Assembly: GCA_965248905.1 (NCBI GenBank)
Contig: CBDFKS010000007.1
Location: 496,001-560,000 of the forward strand
Reading direction: 5' to 3'
DNA: 64,000 nucleotides
Source of the DNA: CBDFKS01 sp965248905
Lineage (GTDB): Bacteria > Chloroflexota > Dehalococcoidia > Lucifugimonadales > JAGWBF01
Part shown: in pieces, positions 16,623 through 25,775 of the stretch
Position numbering within the stretch: position 1 is the first letter of the stretch
How the letters are laid out: the number at the start of each line of letters is the position of its first letter
Made by a program: the position numbers and the translations under genes
Notes under the pieces: generated by a model
What the model was told of the DNA's origin: nothing
What the model saw: the letters and a program-made list of their open reading frames with translations, nothing else
Databases searched by the model: none

Positions 16623-16937
16623 ATGGCAAGCAACGCACCCTATATTTATGTAGTCCGAATGGACGTCGATGATGACAAAGAGGCGCTGTTTAACAAGCTC
16701 TATGACGAAGAGCACATACCTCTACTGCTAAAGGTAAAAGGTGTACAGGCTGTCTCACGGTATGAAACATCCGTTGAAGGGTTCCCTAAGTACATGGCCC
16801 TTTACGAAGTAGATACCCCTGATGTTCCTCAAGGAGATGCATGGACCACGGCATCGGACACCGGTGAGTGGAAGGACAAGATCAGGCCGTTTACCAAGAA
16901 CCGCTCTCACGCGATGTATAAACGGATAGGAAAGTAA
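16623..16937 (+). CDS. Small dimeric alpha/beta-barrel protein, EthD/DUF4286-like
   Basis: A 104-residue protein whose pattern (YIYVVRMDVDDDKE, YDEEHIPLLLKVKGV, RYETSVEG, YMALYEVD) fits the ferredoxin-like dimeric alpha/beta-barrel group that includes EthD-like and DUF4286 proteins. Members bind or convert small aromatic or fatty substrates, or have unknown function. The start follows ACAGGAGGTTCTCGTATT. It lies 39 nt upstream of the CocE-type hydrolase genes on the same strand, so it may act in the same catabolic unit. The assignment to a fold is moderately sure; no activity is claimed. Confidence 0.75.
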   Translation: MASNAPYIYVVRMDVDDDKEALFNKLYDEEHIPLLLKVKGVQAVSRYETSVEGFPKYMALYEVDTPDVPQGDAWTTASDTGEWKDKIRPFTKNRSHAMYKRIGK

Positions 16938-16976
16938 GCGATATATCCTCCAGATAATCGGATAAGGAGGTAACAG

Positions 16977-18722
16977 TTGCCTGATTCTGTGTCTATCAAG
17001 GTAGAAAAGAATCTCCCTGTTCGGATGAGGGATGGCACCACTCTATATGCTGACCTGTACCGCCCCGACGCCCCGGGGCCCTTTCCCGTACTTCTTCAGC
17101 GGACCCCCTACGACAAGAATATGCCACTTGCCATGCAGGCGTTGGAGCCCCTCAATGCTGCGCAACATGGCTACGCGATAGTCATCCAGGACACAAGGGG
17201 GCGTTTCACTTCTGAAGGAGAGTTCAATTGCTTCTGGGACGACATCGACGACGGATATGACACGGTCGAGTGGGCCGCTTCACAGCCCTGGTCATCCGGC
17301 AAAGTAGGGATGTACGGTGCTTCCTATGTTGGCGCGACCCAGTGGCTGGCAGCCAAGGGCAAGCCCCCCCATCTGGTTGCCATCGCTCCCAACGTCACCG
17401 CTTCCGACTATCACGAGGGCTGGACGTACCAAGGGGGCGCGTTCGAGTTGGCTTTCAACATCTCATGGACCCTCCCCATATTGACCGCAGCCAATTTCCC
17501 TTCTATCTCTTCGCTGAAGAACATCTCCCCTGACCGTAGCCGGGAGCTGATTAAGGCTGTGGATTCGATGCCATCCTCCTTCGAATTCTTGCCCCTCAAA
17601 GACTACCCAGTGCTCAAGGATGGACTGGCTGACTACTACTATGACTGGCTAGCCCACCCTAGCTACGACGACTTCTGGAAGAAGCTGAGTATAGAAGAAA
17701 GTCACTCCGAGATGACCGTGCCCGCCCTCAACATTGGCGGATGGTACGACGTTTTCCTGGGTGGCACCCTTCGTAACTATCTCGGCATGCGCGAGAAGGC
17801 TGCCACGGAGGTGGCCAGGAACGGACAGAAGTTGCTGATAGGCCCCTGGCAGCACTCTACCAGAGGCGGGAGTGTGGTCGGCTCCCAATATTTTGGAATA
17901 GGCGCAGACTCCATGGCCATTAACCTGGATGGCATCAACCTCCGGTGGTTTGACCACTGGCTAAAGGGCATAGACAACGGAGTCATGAATGAGCCCCCGG
18001 TTCGAATATTCGTAATGGGCGACAACGCGTGGCGAGACGAGCAGGAGTGGCCCCTGGCCCGCGCTCAGTCGGTCAACTATTACCTGCACAGTCAAGGCAA
18101 AGCCAACTCCATCGGTGGAGATGGTAGCTTAAGTACCCAACCTCCAGCCGAAGAACCATCTGACGCATATGTATACAATCCCAGAGACCCGGTACCCAGC
18201 CGGGGAGGCGCGGCGTGTTGCCATCCCTACTTCATGGCCAATGGAGCGTTCGATCAGCAGGAAATCGAAGCTCGGCAGGACGTCCTGGTATACTCCACAC
18301 CGCCGTTGGAAAGAGATGTGGAGGTCACAGGGCCTATTACCGTGACCCTCTGGGCAGCCAGCTCTGCGGTGGATACCGACTTTACCGCGAAGCTTGTGGA
18401 TGTGTGTGACCACGAGTGCGCCCTGAATCTGACCGATGGCATCATCCGGGCCCGCTATCGAGCTTCATCCTCCGATCCCAGCCTTATTGAGCCTGGCCGA
18501 GCCTATAAGTACACGATAGACCTATGGGCCACCAGCAATGTGTTCAAAGCGGGACATCGCATACGACTAGAGGTCTCCAGCAGCAACTTCCCACGCTTCG
18601 ATCGAAATACGAACACCGGCAAGCTAATATCCGAGGATACTGAGCTTAAACCTGCGCTGCAGACGATCTTGCACGACTCCCAGCACCCGTCTTATGTTAC
18701 CTTGCCGATGGTCCCCAGATAA
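16977..18722 (+). CDS. CocE/NonD family hydrolase (X-Pro dipeptidyl-peptidase type), copy 1
   Basis: Alpha/beta hydrolase of 581 residues with C-terminal jelly-roll domain. The nucleophile motif is G-M-Y-G-A-S-Y-V-G, the catalytic His is probably in LLIGPWQHSTRGG, and the N-terminus has the family segment VRMRDGTTLYADLYRPD. The C-terminal domain contains LEVTGPITVTL-like and FPRFDRNTNTG motifs common to CocE and X-Pro peptidases. TTG start at 16977 is supported by AAGGAGG at 16964-16970. No signal peptide. It hydrolyses esters or amides; substrate unknown. A close paralog follows at 18777, so the pair probably arose by tandem duplication. Confidence 0.92.
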   Translation: MPDSVSIKVEKNLPVRMRDGTTLYADLYRPDAPGPFPVLLQRTPYDKNMPLAMQALEPLNAAQHGYAIVIQDTRGRFTSEGEFNCFWDDIDDGYDTVEWAASQPWSSGKVGMYGASYVGATQWLAAKGKPPHLVAIAPNVTASDYHEGWTYQGGAFELAFNISWTLPILTAANFPSISSLKNISPDRSRELIKAVDSMPSSFEFLPLKDYPVLKDGLADYYYDWLAHPSYDDFWKKLSIEESHSEMTVPALNIGGWYDVFLGGTLRNYLGMREKAATEVARNGQKLLIGPWQHSTRGGSVVGSQYFGIGADSMAINLDGINLRWFDHWLKGIDNGVMNEPPVRIFVMGDNAWRDEQEWPLARAQSVNYYLHSQGKANSIGGDGSLSTQPPAEEPSDAYVYNPRDPVPSRGGAACCHPYFMANGAFDQQEIEARQDVLVYSTPPLERDVEVTGPITVTLWAASSAVDTDFTAKLVDVCDHECALNLTDGIIRARYRASSSDPSLIEPGRAYKYTIDLWATSNVFKAGHRIRLEVSSSNFPRFDRNTNTGKLISEDTELKPALQTILHDSQHPSYVTLPMVPR

Positions 18723-18776
18723 GATACGGCCTCAGTTCATTATCGCGGTGCTGCCAGAATAAGAGAGGAATTCGAT

Positions 18777-20522
18777 ATGCCCGATTCCCAGACTATCAAG
18801 ATCGAGATCAATGTGGCCTCCCCGATGAGAGACGGTACCGTACTCTATTCTGACGTGTATCGTCCTGACGGGCCTGGACCATTTCCCGTACTTCTCCAGC
18901 GGACTCCCTACGACAAGAGTGCGACTTTGTCCATGGGCCAGCTCGATCCTATGAAGGCCGCCAGGCACGGCTTTGCAGTTGTTATCCAGGACTGTCGTGG
19001 GCGCTACACCTCCGAGGGCGTGTACTACGCCTTCAGGGATCATATCAATGATGGGTACGATACTGTGGAGTGGGCAGCCGCACAACCCTGGTCTTCAGGC
19101 AAAGTGGGTATGTACGGGGCCTCCTATAACGGCGCCACCCAATGGCTGGCCACGTTAAAGCGTCCGCCCCACCTTACGGCTATCATGCCTAACGTTACCG
19201 CTTCCGACTACCATGAGGGCTGGACATACCAGGGGGGCGCTTTTGCCCTGGGGTTTAACATCTCGTGGGGTCTGCTCCAGATGACCCTGGACAACTTCGA
19301 CAATATATCCGCCTATAAGAAAATCCCGGAGGAGCGGCGGCAGCAGCTTGCCGATGCCATAGATGCGATGGAATCGACCTTCCGCTCCGTCCCACTCAAG
19401 GAGTTCCCTCCGTTGAAGGGGGGACTGGCCGACTATTTCTTTGACTGGGTGGCCCATCCCAGCTATGACGACTACTGGAAAGAGATATGTATCGAGGAGA
19501 ACCATTCCAATATTAACGTGCCGGCTTACAACCTTGGTGGGTGGTACGACATATTCCTGGGTGGCACTCTGCGCAACTATTTAGGGATGAAGGAAAAGGG
19601 TGCCACCGAGGATGCCAGGAAGGGCCAGAAGCTGCTCGTGGGTCCGTGGCAGCACACCAACCGTGGCACCAGCCAGGTGGGCAGCCACTACTTTGGCCTG
19701 GATGCGGACTCAAAGGCCATCGATGTAGATGGTATGCATTTCAGGTGGTTCGACTATTGGCTCAAGGGGATCGATAACGGCATCATGGACGAGGCGCCGG
19801 TGCGCATATTCGTCATGGGTGACGATGTGTGGCGAGACGAGCAGGAGTGGCCTTTAGCCAGAGCCCAGTCCGTCAACTACTACCTGCATAGTGAAGGCAA
19901 GGCCAACACTCTCAACGGTGACGGTGCTTTGAGTACCCAGGCCCCTGGAGAAGAATCCCCCGACGTTTACCTGTACAATCCTGAAGACCCGGTCCCCACT
20001 ATCGGTGGTCCACTATGTTGTAACCCCTCTTTTGTGCCCGGTGGGGCTTTCGACCAGAAAGGCGTCGAGGCGCGGCAGGACGTGCTCGTCTATTCCACTC
20101 CTCCGTTGGAGAATGATCTGGAGGTCACAGGGCCCATTAGCGTTACCCTCTGGGCCTCTAGCTCGGCGGTGGATACCGACTTTACCGCGAAGCTGGTGGA
20201 TGTTTGCGACCACGGGTGCGCTCGCAATCTGAGCGATGGCATCATACGAGCCCGCTACCGAGACTCATCTTCCAACCCCAGCCTTCTGGATCCTGGCCGG
20301 GCTTACAAGTACACCATAGACCTGTGGTCCACCAGCAACGTGTTCAAAGCCGGACATCGTATACGACTGGACATCTCCAGCAGCAACTTTCCTCGCTTCG
20401 ATCGGAACACGAACACCGGAGGGCTGATAGCCAGCGACGTTGAGCTAAAACCCGCGCTTCAGACGGTCTTACACAACTCCCAGCACCCGTCACATGTTAC
20501 TTTGCCTATAGTGCCCAAGTGA
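18777..20522 (+). CDS. CocE/NonD family hydrolase, copy 2
   Basis: Same length (581 residues) and same architecture as the gene just upstream, to which it is very similar throughout, for example identical VDTDFTAKLVDVCDH and a shared FPRFDRNTNTGxLI. Nucleophile motif G-M-Y-G-A-S-Y-N-G, His in LLVGPWQHTNRG. ATG start at 18777 follows AGAGAGGAATTCGAT. The two differ most in the cap region (residues about 170-230), where substrate selectivity is usually set, so they may serve different substrates. The gene is followed by a short interspersed repeat (20579-20608). Confidence 0.92.
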   Translation: MPDSQTIKIEINVASPMRDGTVLYSDVYRPDGPGPFPVLLQRTPYDKSATLSMGQLDPMKAARHGFAVVIQDCRGRYTSEGVYYAFRDHINDGYDTVEWAAAQPWSSGKVGMYGASYNGATQWLATLKRPPHLTAIMPNVTASDYHEGWTYQGGAFALGFNISWGLLQMTLDNFDNISAYKKIPEERRQQLADAIDAMESTFRSVPLKEFPPLKGGLADYFFDWVAHPSYDDYWKEICIEENHSNINVPAYNLGGWYDIFLGGTLRNYLGMKEKGATEDARKGQKLLVGPWQHTNRGTSQVGSHYFGLDADSKAIDVDGMHFRWFDYWLKGIDNGIMDEAPVRIFVMGDDVWRDEQEWPLARAQSVNYYLHSEGKANTLNGDGALSTQAPGEESPDVYLYNPEDPVPTIGGPLCCNPSFVPGGAFDQKGVEARQDVLVYSTPPLENDLEVTGPISVTLWASSSAVDTDFTAKLVDVCDHGCARNLSDGIIRARYRDSSSNPSLLDPGRAYKYTIDLWSTSNVFKAGHRIRLDISSSNFPRFDRNTNTGGLIASDVELKPALQTVLHNSQHPSHVTLPIVPK

Positions 20523-20578
20523 GCGAAGCAAAGGGTCTGGAGAGTGATTACACTGCTCAGAACTGGTCTCCTCACCCC

Positions 20579-20608
20579 AGATTCTTCGGCTGCGCCTCAG
20601 AATGACAT
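20579..20608. repeat. Interspersed repeat of the AGATTCTTCG...CAGAATGACA type
   Basis: Half of a palindromic repeat that also occurs as full inverted repeats at 48346-48402 and 49762-49840. It lies between convergent genes. Confidence 0.7.
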
Positions 20609-20637
20609 TGTTGTCGAAAACTTGCACATGGGGTTAA

Positions 20638-22107
20638 CTAGGGAGTGGTTAACACTTCCAGTCCGGTTTCGATCTGTTCGCGCCGTTCCTTAGGGCTAGG
20701 AGGTGGCAGTTTCTCCTCGGCTGGTTCTGGCGCAGGAATCCCGTAATCCATTAGGTTGATGGGTGTGGAGCGGGAAAGCGGGACCGAGGCGACTACCACA
20801 GTGCCCATTCCCAGGCCACTCTTTACGTCGATGGTGCCTCCGGAGGCCTCAATATAGTCCTCCATGGACAGAAGACCATGGCCAACGGCTCCATTTGAAG
20901 GCTGAAAACCGTGGCCATTGTCCTGTACTTCAAGCAGCACGTTTTGGGAATCCGAGAGACTTACGCGTACCTTAGCCTCGGTGGCCTGAGCATGCTTTGC
21001 CACATTGCTTAGAGCTTCTTCGGTCACCCTGTATAATGTCAACCGCAGCGATTCATTGAGGCTTGGCCGGACAGGGCTCTCCAGCTCATGAATCCCTTCG
21101 TCAATCTCCACATCCACAGAGAAAATCGAACGGAAGCGGTCCGCGAGGGAGTTCAGTGCGCTGGGTAAGCCGGTCCGGATAATAGCGGGGTAGAGCTGTC
21201 GAGTAATTGACCGAAGCTCCTGGTCTCTGATTTCCTGTAGGAGTTTGTTTACGTTTTCCATCCGCTCTACAACCTCTTTGGGGCCATCCTTCAAAGAGTC
21301 CTGACACTCCTTAACCCAATGTCCCAGTACCACGAGGCGGCTCTGTACCCGGCCGTGAAGCAGGCCCGCTATCTCTTTTCTTGTGGCTTCATGGACTACC
21401 ATGATGCGGTGTCGGGACTCCTGCAACCCCTCGATCCCTTTTTCATACTCGCGCCTGCGTTCTACCGTGGCGGCCAGGTGATTCGCGATCAGGCCAACGA
21501 ACAGCCAAGTGCAGGGTCCCCCTATCGCGATTGTCCATCTCCAGAGGAAAGCCAGTGAGTCGTATTGGAAGGGAAGGAGTTTTCCGAGCCAGAGTGCCGC
21601 CCATATGCCGGTCAGGGCTCCCAGGGCATAGGGCACGTATGAGGAAAGGATCCCAATTAGCATGGATGAAGAGGCGAAGGCTCGAGTTGGAAGGATAACT
21701 GAGAGGAATATAGTAGTTACGAGGGCGATCGGCAGTGAGGCTAATATGAGCAGTGACACTCCAAGGGCTGCGGAGGCGTCACCGGAGATTTGGGCCGAGA
21801 GGAGGCCGATCACCAGCGCCAGGAACACCGTAACTGCCATGGCCAGCGAGGTGAATATGACCAGTGAAGGTGGCCTGGGAACGAGTGCAGCCTTTGGTCC
21901 CGTGGAAACCCTGCTGGCGTATCTTTGCAGCAGACTAGCCACTTGTCGGAGCAGTGCGGGTTCTACTCGTTCTGCTCCGCCGGACTCCGCAGATGGCATT
22001 CCTTCAGTAGAATTGGTCGACTGGGATTGGGTCGATGGCGGCTCATAACCTATCATTCCATGTCCGTTGCTCCTTGATCCGTTCCGCCATGGCTTCTCAA
22101 TAAGCAT
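20638..22107 (-). CDS. Membrane sensor histidine kinase (NarL-type dimerisation domain)
   Basis: 489-residue kinase. A polar N-terminus of about 80 residues is followed by four to five membrane segments (about 82-210), then a dimerisation region with the phospho-acceptor His251 in EIAGLLHGRVQSRL, and a HATPase domain with EEALSNVAKHAQA (N box) and QDNGHGF (G1 box). The pattern resembles the HisKA_3/NarX-DegS type. No extracytoplasmic sensor domain is seen, so the membrane bundle itself may sense. No response regulator gene is adjacent. It is divergent from the ABC exporter genes at 22427. Confidence 0.9.
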   Translation of the reverse strand: MLIEKPWRNGSRSNGHGMIGYEPPSTQSQSTNSTEGMPSAESGGAERVEPALLRQVASLLQRYASRVSTGPKAALVPRPPSLVIFTSLAMAVTVFLALVIGLLSAQISGDASAALGVSLLILASLPIALVTTIFLSVILPTRAFASSSMLIGILSSYVPYALGALTGIWAALWLGKLLPFQYDSLAFLWRWTIAIGGPCTWLFVGLIANHLAATVERRREYEKGIEGLQESRHRIMVVHEATRKEIAGLLHGRVQSRLVVLGHWVKECQDSLKDGPKEVVERMENVNKLLQEIRDQELRSITRQLYPAIIRTGLPSALNSLADRFRSIFSVDVEIDEGIHELESPVRPSLNESLRLTLYRVTEEALSNVAKHAQATEAKVRVSLSDSQNVLLEVQDNGHGFQPSNGAVGHGLLSMEDYIEASGGTIDVKSGLGMGTVVVASVPLSRSTPINLMDYGIPAPEPAEEKLPPPSPKERREQIETGLEVLTTP

Positions 22108-22426
22108 CTTACCGCCCGCCCCCGAATTTCAGAAAATCAATCTCACTCAGATACACTAGACACAATTAGAGTAGCGTCGCTGGGGGTCAGGAGACAGGGT
22201 GTTGCCACCTTAAGGCGTCTAGGAGATAGAAAGCATGCTGGTCTGCAGTCACTGAGGGGCGTGTTATGTCGTTGAAGAAGCTCAAAAGCCAAAACAATGC
22301 TACTAAGTCATACTAATGGTGGGTGATGGAATCAGTAGAATAGCCGATGACGCATCCGACAAGTCATGCGTAGTATGATGGCTGTAGCCAGGTTAATGGC
22401 GAGGGTGCTTACTGGAGAGTTTTCCA
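22108..22426. other. Divergent intergenic region, no gene seen
   Basis: Separates the sensor kinase (minus) from the ABC exporter (plus). No ORF with a ribosome binding site, no RNA gene and no clear promoter boxes were recognised; both promoters should lie here. Confidence 0.5.
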
Positions 22427-23386
22427 ATGATTCTCAATCATTCAACCAATCCTAGCGTAGAGGCCGACCATTCGACTCGTGCCCTAGAGATAAACGAAGT
22501 TACTAAGGTATATGGCCGCCGTGCGGTGGTTGACAAGGTTTCCTTTGAGGTGGAGCGCGGCGAGATATTCGGCTTGGTTGGACCCAACGGCTCCGGCAAG
22601 ACGACTACAATTCGCATGGCATTAGACATCGTCCGTCCGGACACAGGCCGAGTGGGCCTCTTGGGAGGAATGCCCACGCGGGACGCGCTGATGCGCATCG
22701 GGTACTTGCCGGAGGAGCGGGGGCTGTACCGGAAGGAGCGGGCGCTGGACATACTGCGCTATTTCGGACGGCTCAAGGGGCTGGCCGCCACCACAGCCGA
22801 AGCGAGAGCAGAGCAGATGCTCAGGCGAGTCGGCCTCCACGAACATCGTTTCTCGAAGGTGGAATCCCTCTCCCGTGGTATGAGCCAGCTGGTGCAGTTC
22901 GCCGGGGCGCTGGTCCACGAGCCCGACCTGATTATTCTGGACGAGCCCTTCTCCGGCCTCGATCCCCTCAACATGCAGCTAATCAAGGAGATCATCAAGG
23001 AGCAACAGCAGCGCGGCGCTGCCGTCATATTCAGTACCCACATAATGCCGGATGTTGAAGAGCTGTGCGAGCGGGTGCTTCTGATCAGCGACAGTAAAGT
23101 CCTCCTTTATGGGAGACTGGATGAGCTGAAGAGGTCCAGGGGCTCCCGTAGCGTCCGCGTAGTAGCGGATCGGCAACCCGACGGGATAACGGCAGAGGTG
23201 TTACAAGCCGAGCGCCGCAACGGCCACTTTGAGTATCTGCTGAGCAAGGGGATGGAGCCCGACTCAGTGCTTCGGTATTTCCTGAACGCCGGCATTTCAA
23301 TAGAACGGTTCGAGGTGGCCTTGCCGACTTTGAGCGAAATATTCGTCGAGGAGGTGAGTCATGCTCGGAACTCCAAGAGAAATTAG
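22427..23386 (+). CDS. ABC transporter ATP-binding protein (NatA-like)
   Basis: Nucleotide-binding subunit of 319 residues. Walker A is VGPNGSGKTTTIRMALD, signature SLSRGMSQLVQ, Walker B LIILDEPFSGLDPLN and the H-loop IFSTH. The C-terminal extension after about residue 215 is of the kind found in NatA/CcmA-like exporters. Start ATG 22427 has GGAGAG 8 nt upstream. It overlaps the next gene, the permease, by 26 nt, so the two are translated together and form one transporter. Likely export of Na+, a drug or another small substrate; not resolvable from sequence. Confidence 0.95.
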   Translation: MILNHSTNPSVEADHSTRALEINEVTKVYGRRAVVDKVSFEVERGEIFGLVGPNGSGKTTTIRMALDIVRPDTGRVGLLGGMPTRDALMRIGYLPEERGLYRKERALDILRYFGRLKGLAATTAEARAEQMLRRVGLHEHRFSKVESLSRGMSQLVQFAGALVHEPDLIILDEPFSGLDPLNMQLIKEIIKEQQQRGAAVIFSTHIMPDVEELCERVLLISDSKVLLYGRLDELKRSRGSRSVRVVADRQPDGITAEVLQAERRNGHFEYLLSKGMEPDSVLRYFLNAGISIERFEVALPTLSEIFVEEVSHARNSKRN

Positions 23387-24593
23387 GACGATCTTCACTG
23401 AGGAGTTTCGGCGGGCCATCCACCGCAGGAGCTACCTCATCCTGACCCTGGCTGTCCCGGCCATCCTGCTGATCCTGCTCGTCGCGGTCCCGGTTATCCG
23501 TGGGATCTCGGACGACGATAAAGACGACGATAAAGATCAAGATCAGATCGGCATTCTGGAACTCTCTAGGGAGCTAACGGTAGACGCTGGCACGGTGCCA
23601 GGGTTTCAGATATATCAGGACCGGGAGTCAGGGATAGCTGCGTTGCTGGCTGATGAGATCAAAGGGTTCTTCGTTATTCCGGAGGACTATCTGGCCACTG
23701 GGAGGGTCGAATGGTTTGATCCTGGTGTCGGCATTCCCAGCGGGTCCGGAAGGGGCAGAGTCCGGGAGTTCCTGAGGGCTGCACTGGTCGCTGATGATCT
23801 GGCGCCGGAGCTGGCGACGCGAATGCTTGATCCGGCCGACTTCGACCGCATCAAAGTCAATGAGGACGGTTCAATCGATAAGGACCCGGACAAGGCCGGC
23901 CGCATCCTGATCCCACTCATATTTGGTGGGCTACTGATGTTCGGGATCATGATCGGCGGCAATATCCTACTCAATAGCGTCTCCGAAGAGAAGGAGACCC
24001 GTATGATCGAGGTTCTTCTGACCTCTGTCTCGCCGCTCGCAGTGATGGTTGGCAAGGTCCTTGCCCTGGGTACGACCGGCCTCATCCAGATCGCCGTGTG
24101 GGTGGCCTCGATCGCGATCATCGGGCCCCACATTTTCGATCAGATCCCTGATGCTGGCCAGTTGGCCATCGAGCCAGGAATCGTGGCTCTCGTTATCGGG
24201 TTTTTCCTCACCGGGTACCTGGTCTTTGCTGTGACGATGGCTGGTATCGGCGCGGCAACGAGCTCTAAGGAAGAAGGTTCACAGATTTCCGTGATAGTCA
24301 CGTTGCCGAGCATTGTGCCGTTGTGGTTCCTTTCGACGATCCTCGAGAACCCGGACGGTGGGCTTTCCCGGATCCTCTCATTCATTCCGTTCACGGCACC
24401 GGTGACGATGATGATCCGGCTGGCTGCGTCAGATGTCCCGCTCTGGGAGGTCGTGACGAGCCTTGCAGTGTTGCTGCTTACTGGTGTGGCTCTGCTCTGG
24501 ATATCAGGACGGGTGTTTCGTGCGGGGCTGCTGATGTATGGTCAACGGATGAGCCTCCGTGGCGTGTTCGCTGCTCTGCGCCAGGCGAGCTAG
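23361..24593 (+). CDS. ABC-2 type permease (NatB-like)
   Basis: 410-residue integral membrane subunit for the ATPase just upstream, overlapping it by 26 nt with its own site GAGGAGGTGAGTC. One N-terminal membrane segment (about 28-52) is followed by a large extracytoplasmic domain with an acidic D/K-rich start (DDDKDDDKDQDQ, 53-64), then about five membrane segments from residue 195 on, including NSVSEEKETRMIEVLLTSVSP, the sequence typical of ABC-2/NatB permeases. Function: membrane channel of the exporter pair. Confidence 0.92.
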   Translation: MLGTPREIRTIFTEEFRRAIHRRSYLILTLAVPAILLILLVAVPVIRGISDDDKDDDKDQDQIGILELSRELTVDAGTVPGFQIYQDRESGIAALLADEIKGFFVIPEDYLATGRVEWFDPGVGIPSGSGRGRVREFLRAALVADDLAPELATRMLDPADFDRIKVNEDGSIDKDPDKAGRILIPLIFGGLLMFGIMIGGNILLNSVSEEKETRMIEVLLTSVSPLAVMVGKVLALGTTGLIQIAVWVASIAIIGPHIFDQIPDAGQLAIEPGIVALVIGFFLTGYLVFAVTMAGIGAATSSKEEGSQISVIVTLPSIVPLWFLSTILENPDGGLSRILSFIPFTAPVTMMIRLAASDVPLWEVVTSLAVLLLTGVALLWISGRVFRAGLLMYGQRMSLRGVFAALRQAS

Positions 24594-24612
24594 AATAGCA
24601 TATCCGGATTTA

Positions 24613-25653
24613 CTACGGTGAGACGGGCTCCACCTTGACCCGTTGTCCGGATTTGGCCGACTCGACTACGGCTTCGGTGGCCTGCACGATCTTGAGGCCG
24701 TCAAGCCCGGATGGCCTGGGCTCTTCGTCGTTGATGATGGCCTGATTGAAAGCTTCCGCCTGCCTCCTGTAGCAGCCCACATTGTCCAGCGGGTACTGAA
24801 TCGTGGTATTTACGGTCTCGCTTATTATCTCTAGCTCTCCCTGGAGAGCTCCCGCCAGTGAGCTCTTAAGCACTATCCGACCATTGCTGCCATAGATGGT
24901 AGCGTCGTTCTTGGAATCGGGGATAATGCGGCTACAGGTGACCATACCTATAGCCCCTTGGCTGAACCTCAGGCACATGGTAGCCAGGTCCTCCAAGGGC
25001 TTTTCGGGTGTCTGGCCGTCGGTTATTGCCGTCACTTCCGTTATGTCCTGACCCAGTATGAAATAGAGCAGATTCATGCAATGGACACCGATAATTGTTA
25101 TCGCCGAAGCCCCACCTATCATCTCGGGGTTCGCTCGCCACTCACTCAAGCCGGTGTCCACCGGCGGCTCTGCTATGCCCCGATCGCCGGCGCAAAACTG
25201 GGCCTGCGCTAGAGCAACCGTGCCGAGCACCCCTTCCTGTATTAGTCGGCGGGCCTCGATATGTCCGGGATAGTGGCTGAGATGATAGCCAACTCCCAGT
25301 TTCACACCCTGAGCTCTGCACGTCCGGATCATGTCGACGGCGTCCTCTGTAGTGGTCGCCATGGGTTTTTCCATTAGAACGTGCTTGCCCGCTTGAGCCG
25401 CCATCTTGGCATAAGGAGCGTGAAGGAAGTTGGGAGAGGCTACCCAGACCACGTCTATTCTCGAGTCTTCGAACACGGACTCCAGGGAGCTGTAAGCCGC
25501 TAATGCGCCGTGTTTCTCCGCGATGGACTCAGCGGCCTGCCGGTCTCTGCTATACATGGCGACCAGTTGTGCACCATCAGCCTGCACGATTCCAGGCACT
25601 ACTCGATTCTCCACGTGTTCTGCTCTGCTAAGCACCGCCCACCCAATTGCCAA
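24613..25653 (-). CDS. Gfo/Idh/MocA family oxidoreductase
   Basis: NAD(P)-dependent dehydrogenase of 346 residues. N-terminal Rossmann fold, with YSRDRQAAESIAEKHGA, WVASPNFLHAPYAKMAAQAGKHVLMEKPMA (the family E-K-P motif), followed by the C-terminal alpha/beta domain with GGASAITIIGVHCMNLLYF. I place the start at TTG 25653 because GGAGG lies 8 nt upstream and the family begins with an IGWAVLS-like strand; the in-frame GTG at 25662 lies inside that binding site. Substrate is probably a sugar or polyol but is unknown. It runs divergently from the DsbA-family gene. Confidence 0.88.
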   Translation of the reverse strand: MAIGWAVLSRAEHVENRVVPGIVQADGAQLVAMYSRDRQAAESIAEKHGALAAYSSLESVFEDSRIDVVWVASPNFLHAPYAKMAAQAGKHVLMEKPMATTTEDAVDMIRTCRAQGVKLGVGYHLSHYPGHIEARRLIQEGVLGTVALAQAQFCAGDRGIAEPPVDTGLSEWRANPEMIGGASAITIIGVHCMNLLYFILGQDITEVTAITDGQTPEKPLEDLATMCLRFSQGAIGMVTCSRIIPDSKNDATIYGSNGRIVLKSSLAGALQGELEIISETVNTTIQYPLDNVGCYRRQAEAFNQAIINDEEPRPSGLDGLKIVQATEAVVESAKSGQRVKVEPVSP

Positions 25654-25775
25654 AATTGTCACCTCCCTGCTTGGATACCAGTCGAGTAACGATAATAAAA
25701 CATCTCCAGGATGTCAATTATTCCCTTTGACTTTTGCCTTTGTGCTAGGTAAAATCCAGGAGTAGGAGGTGACAT

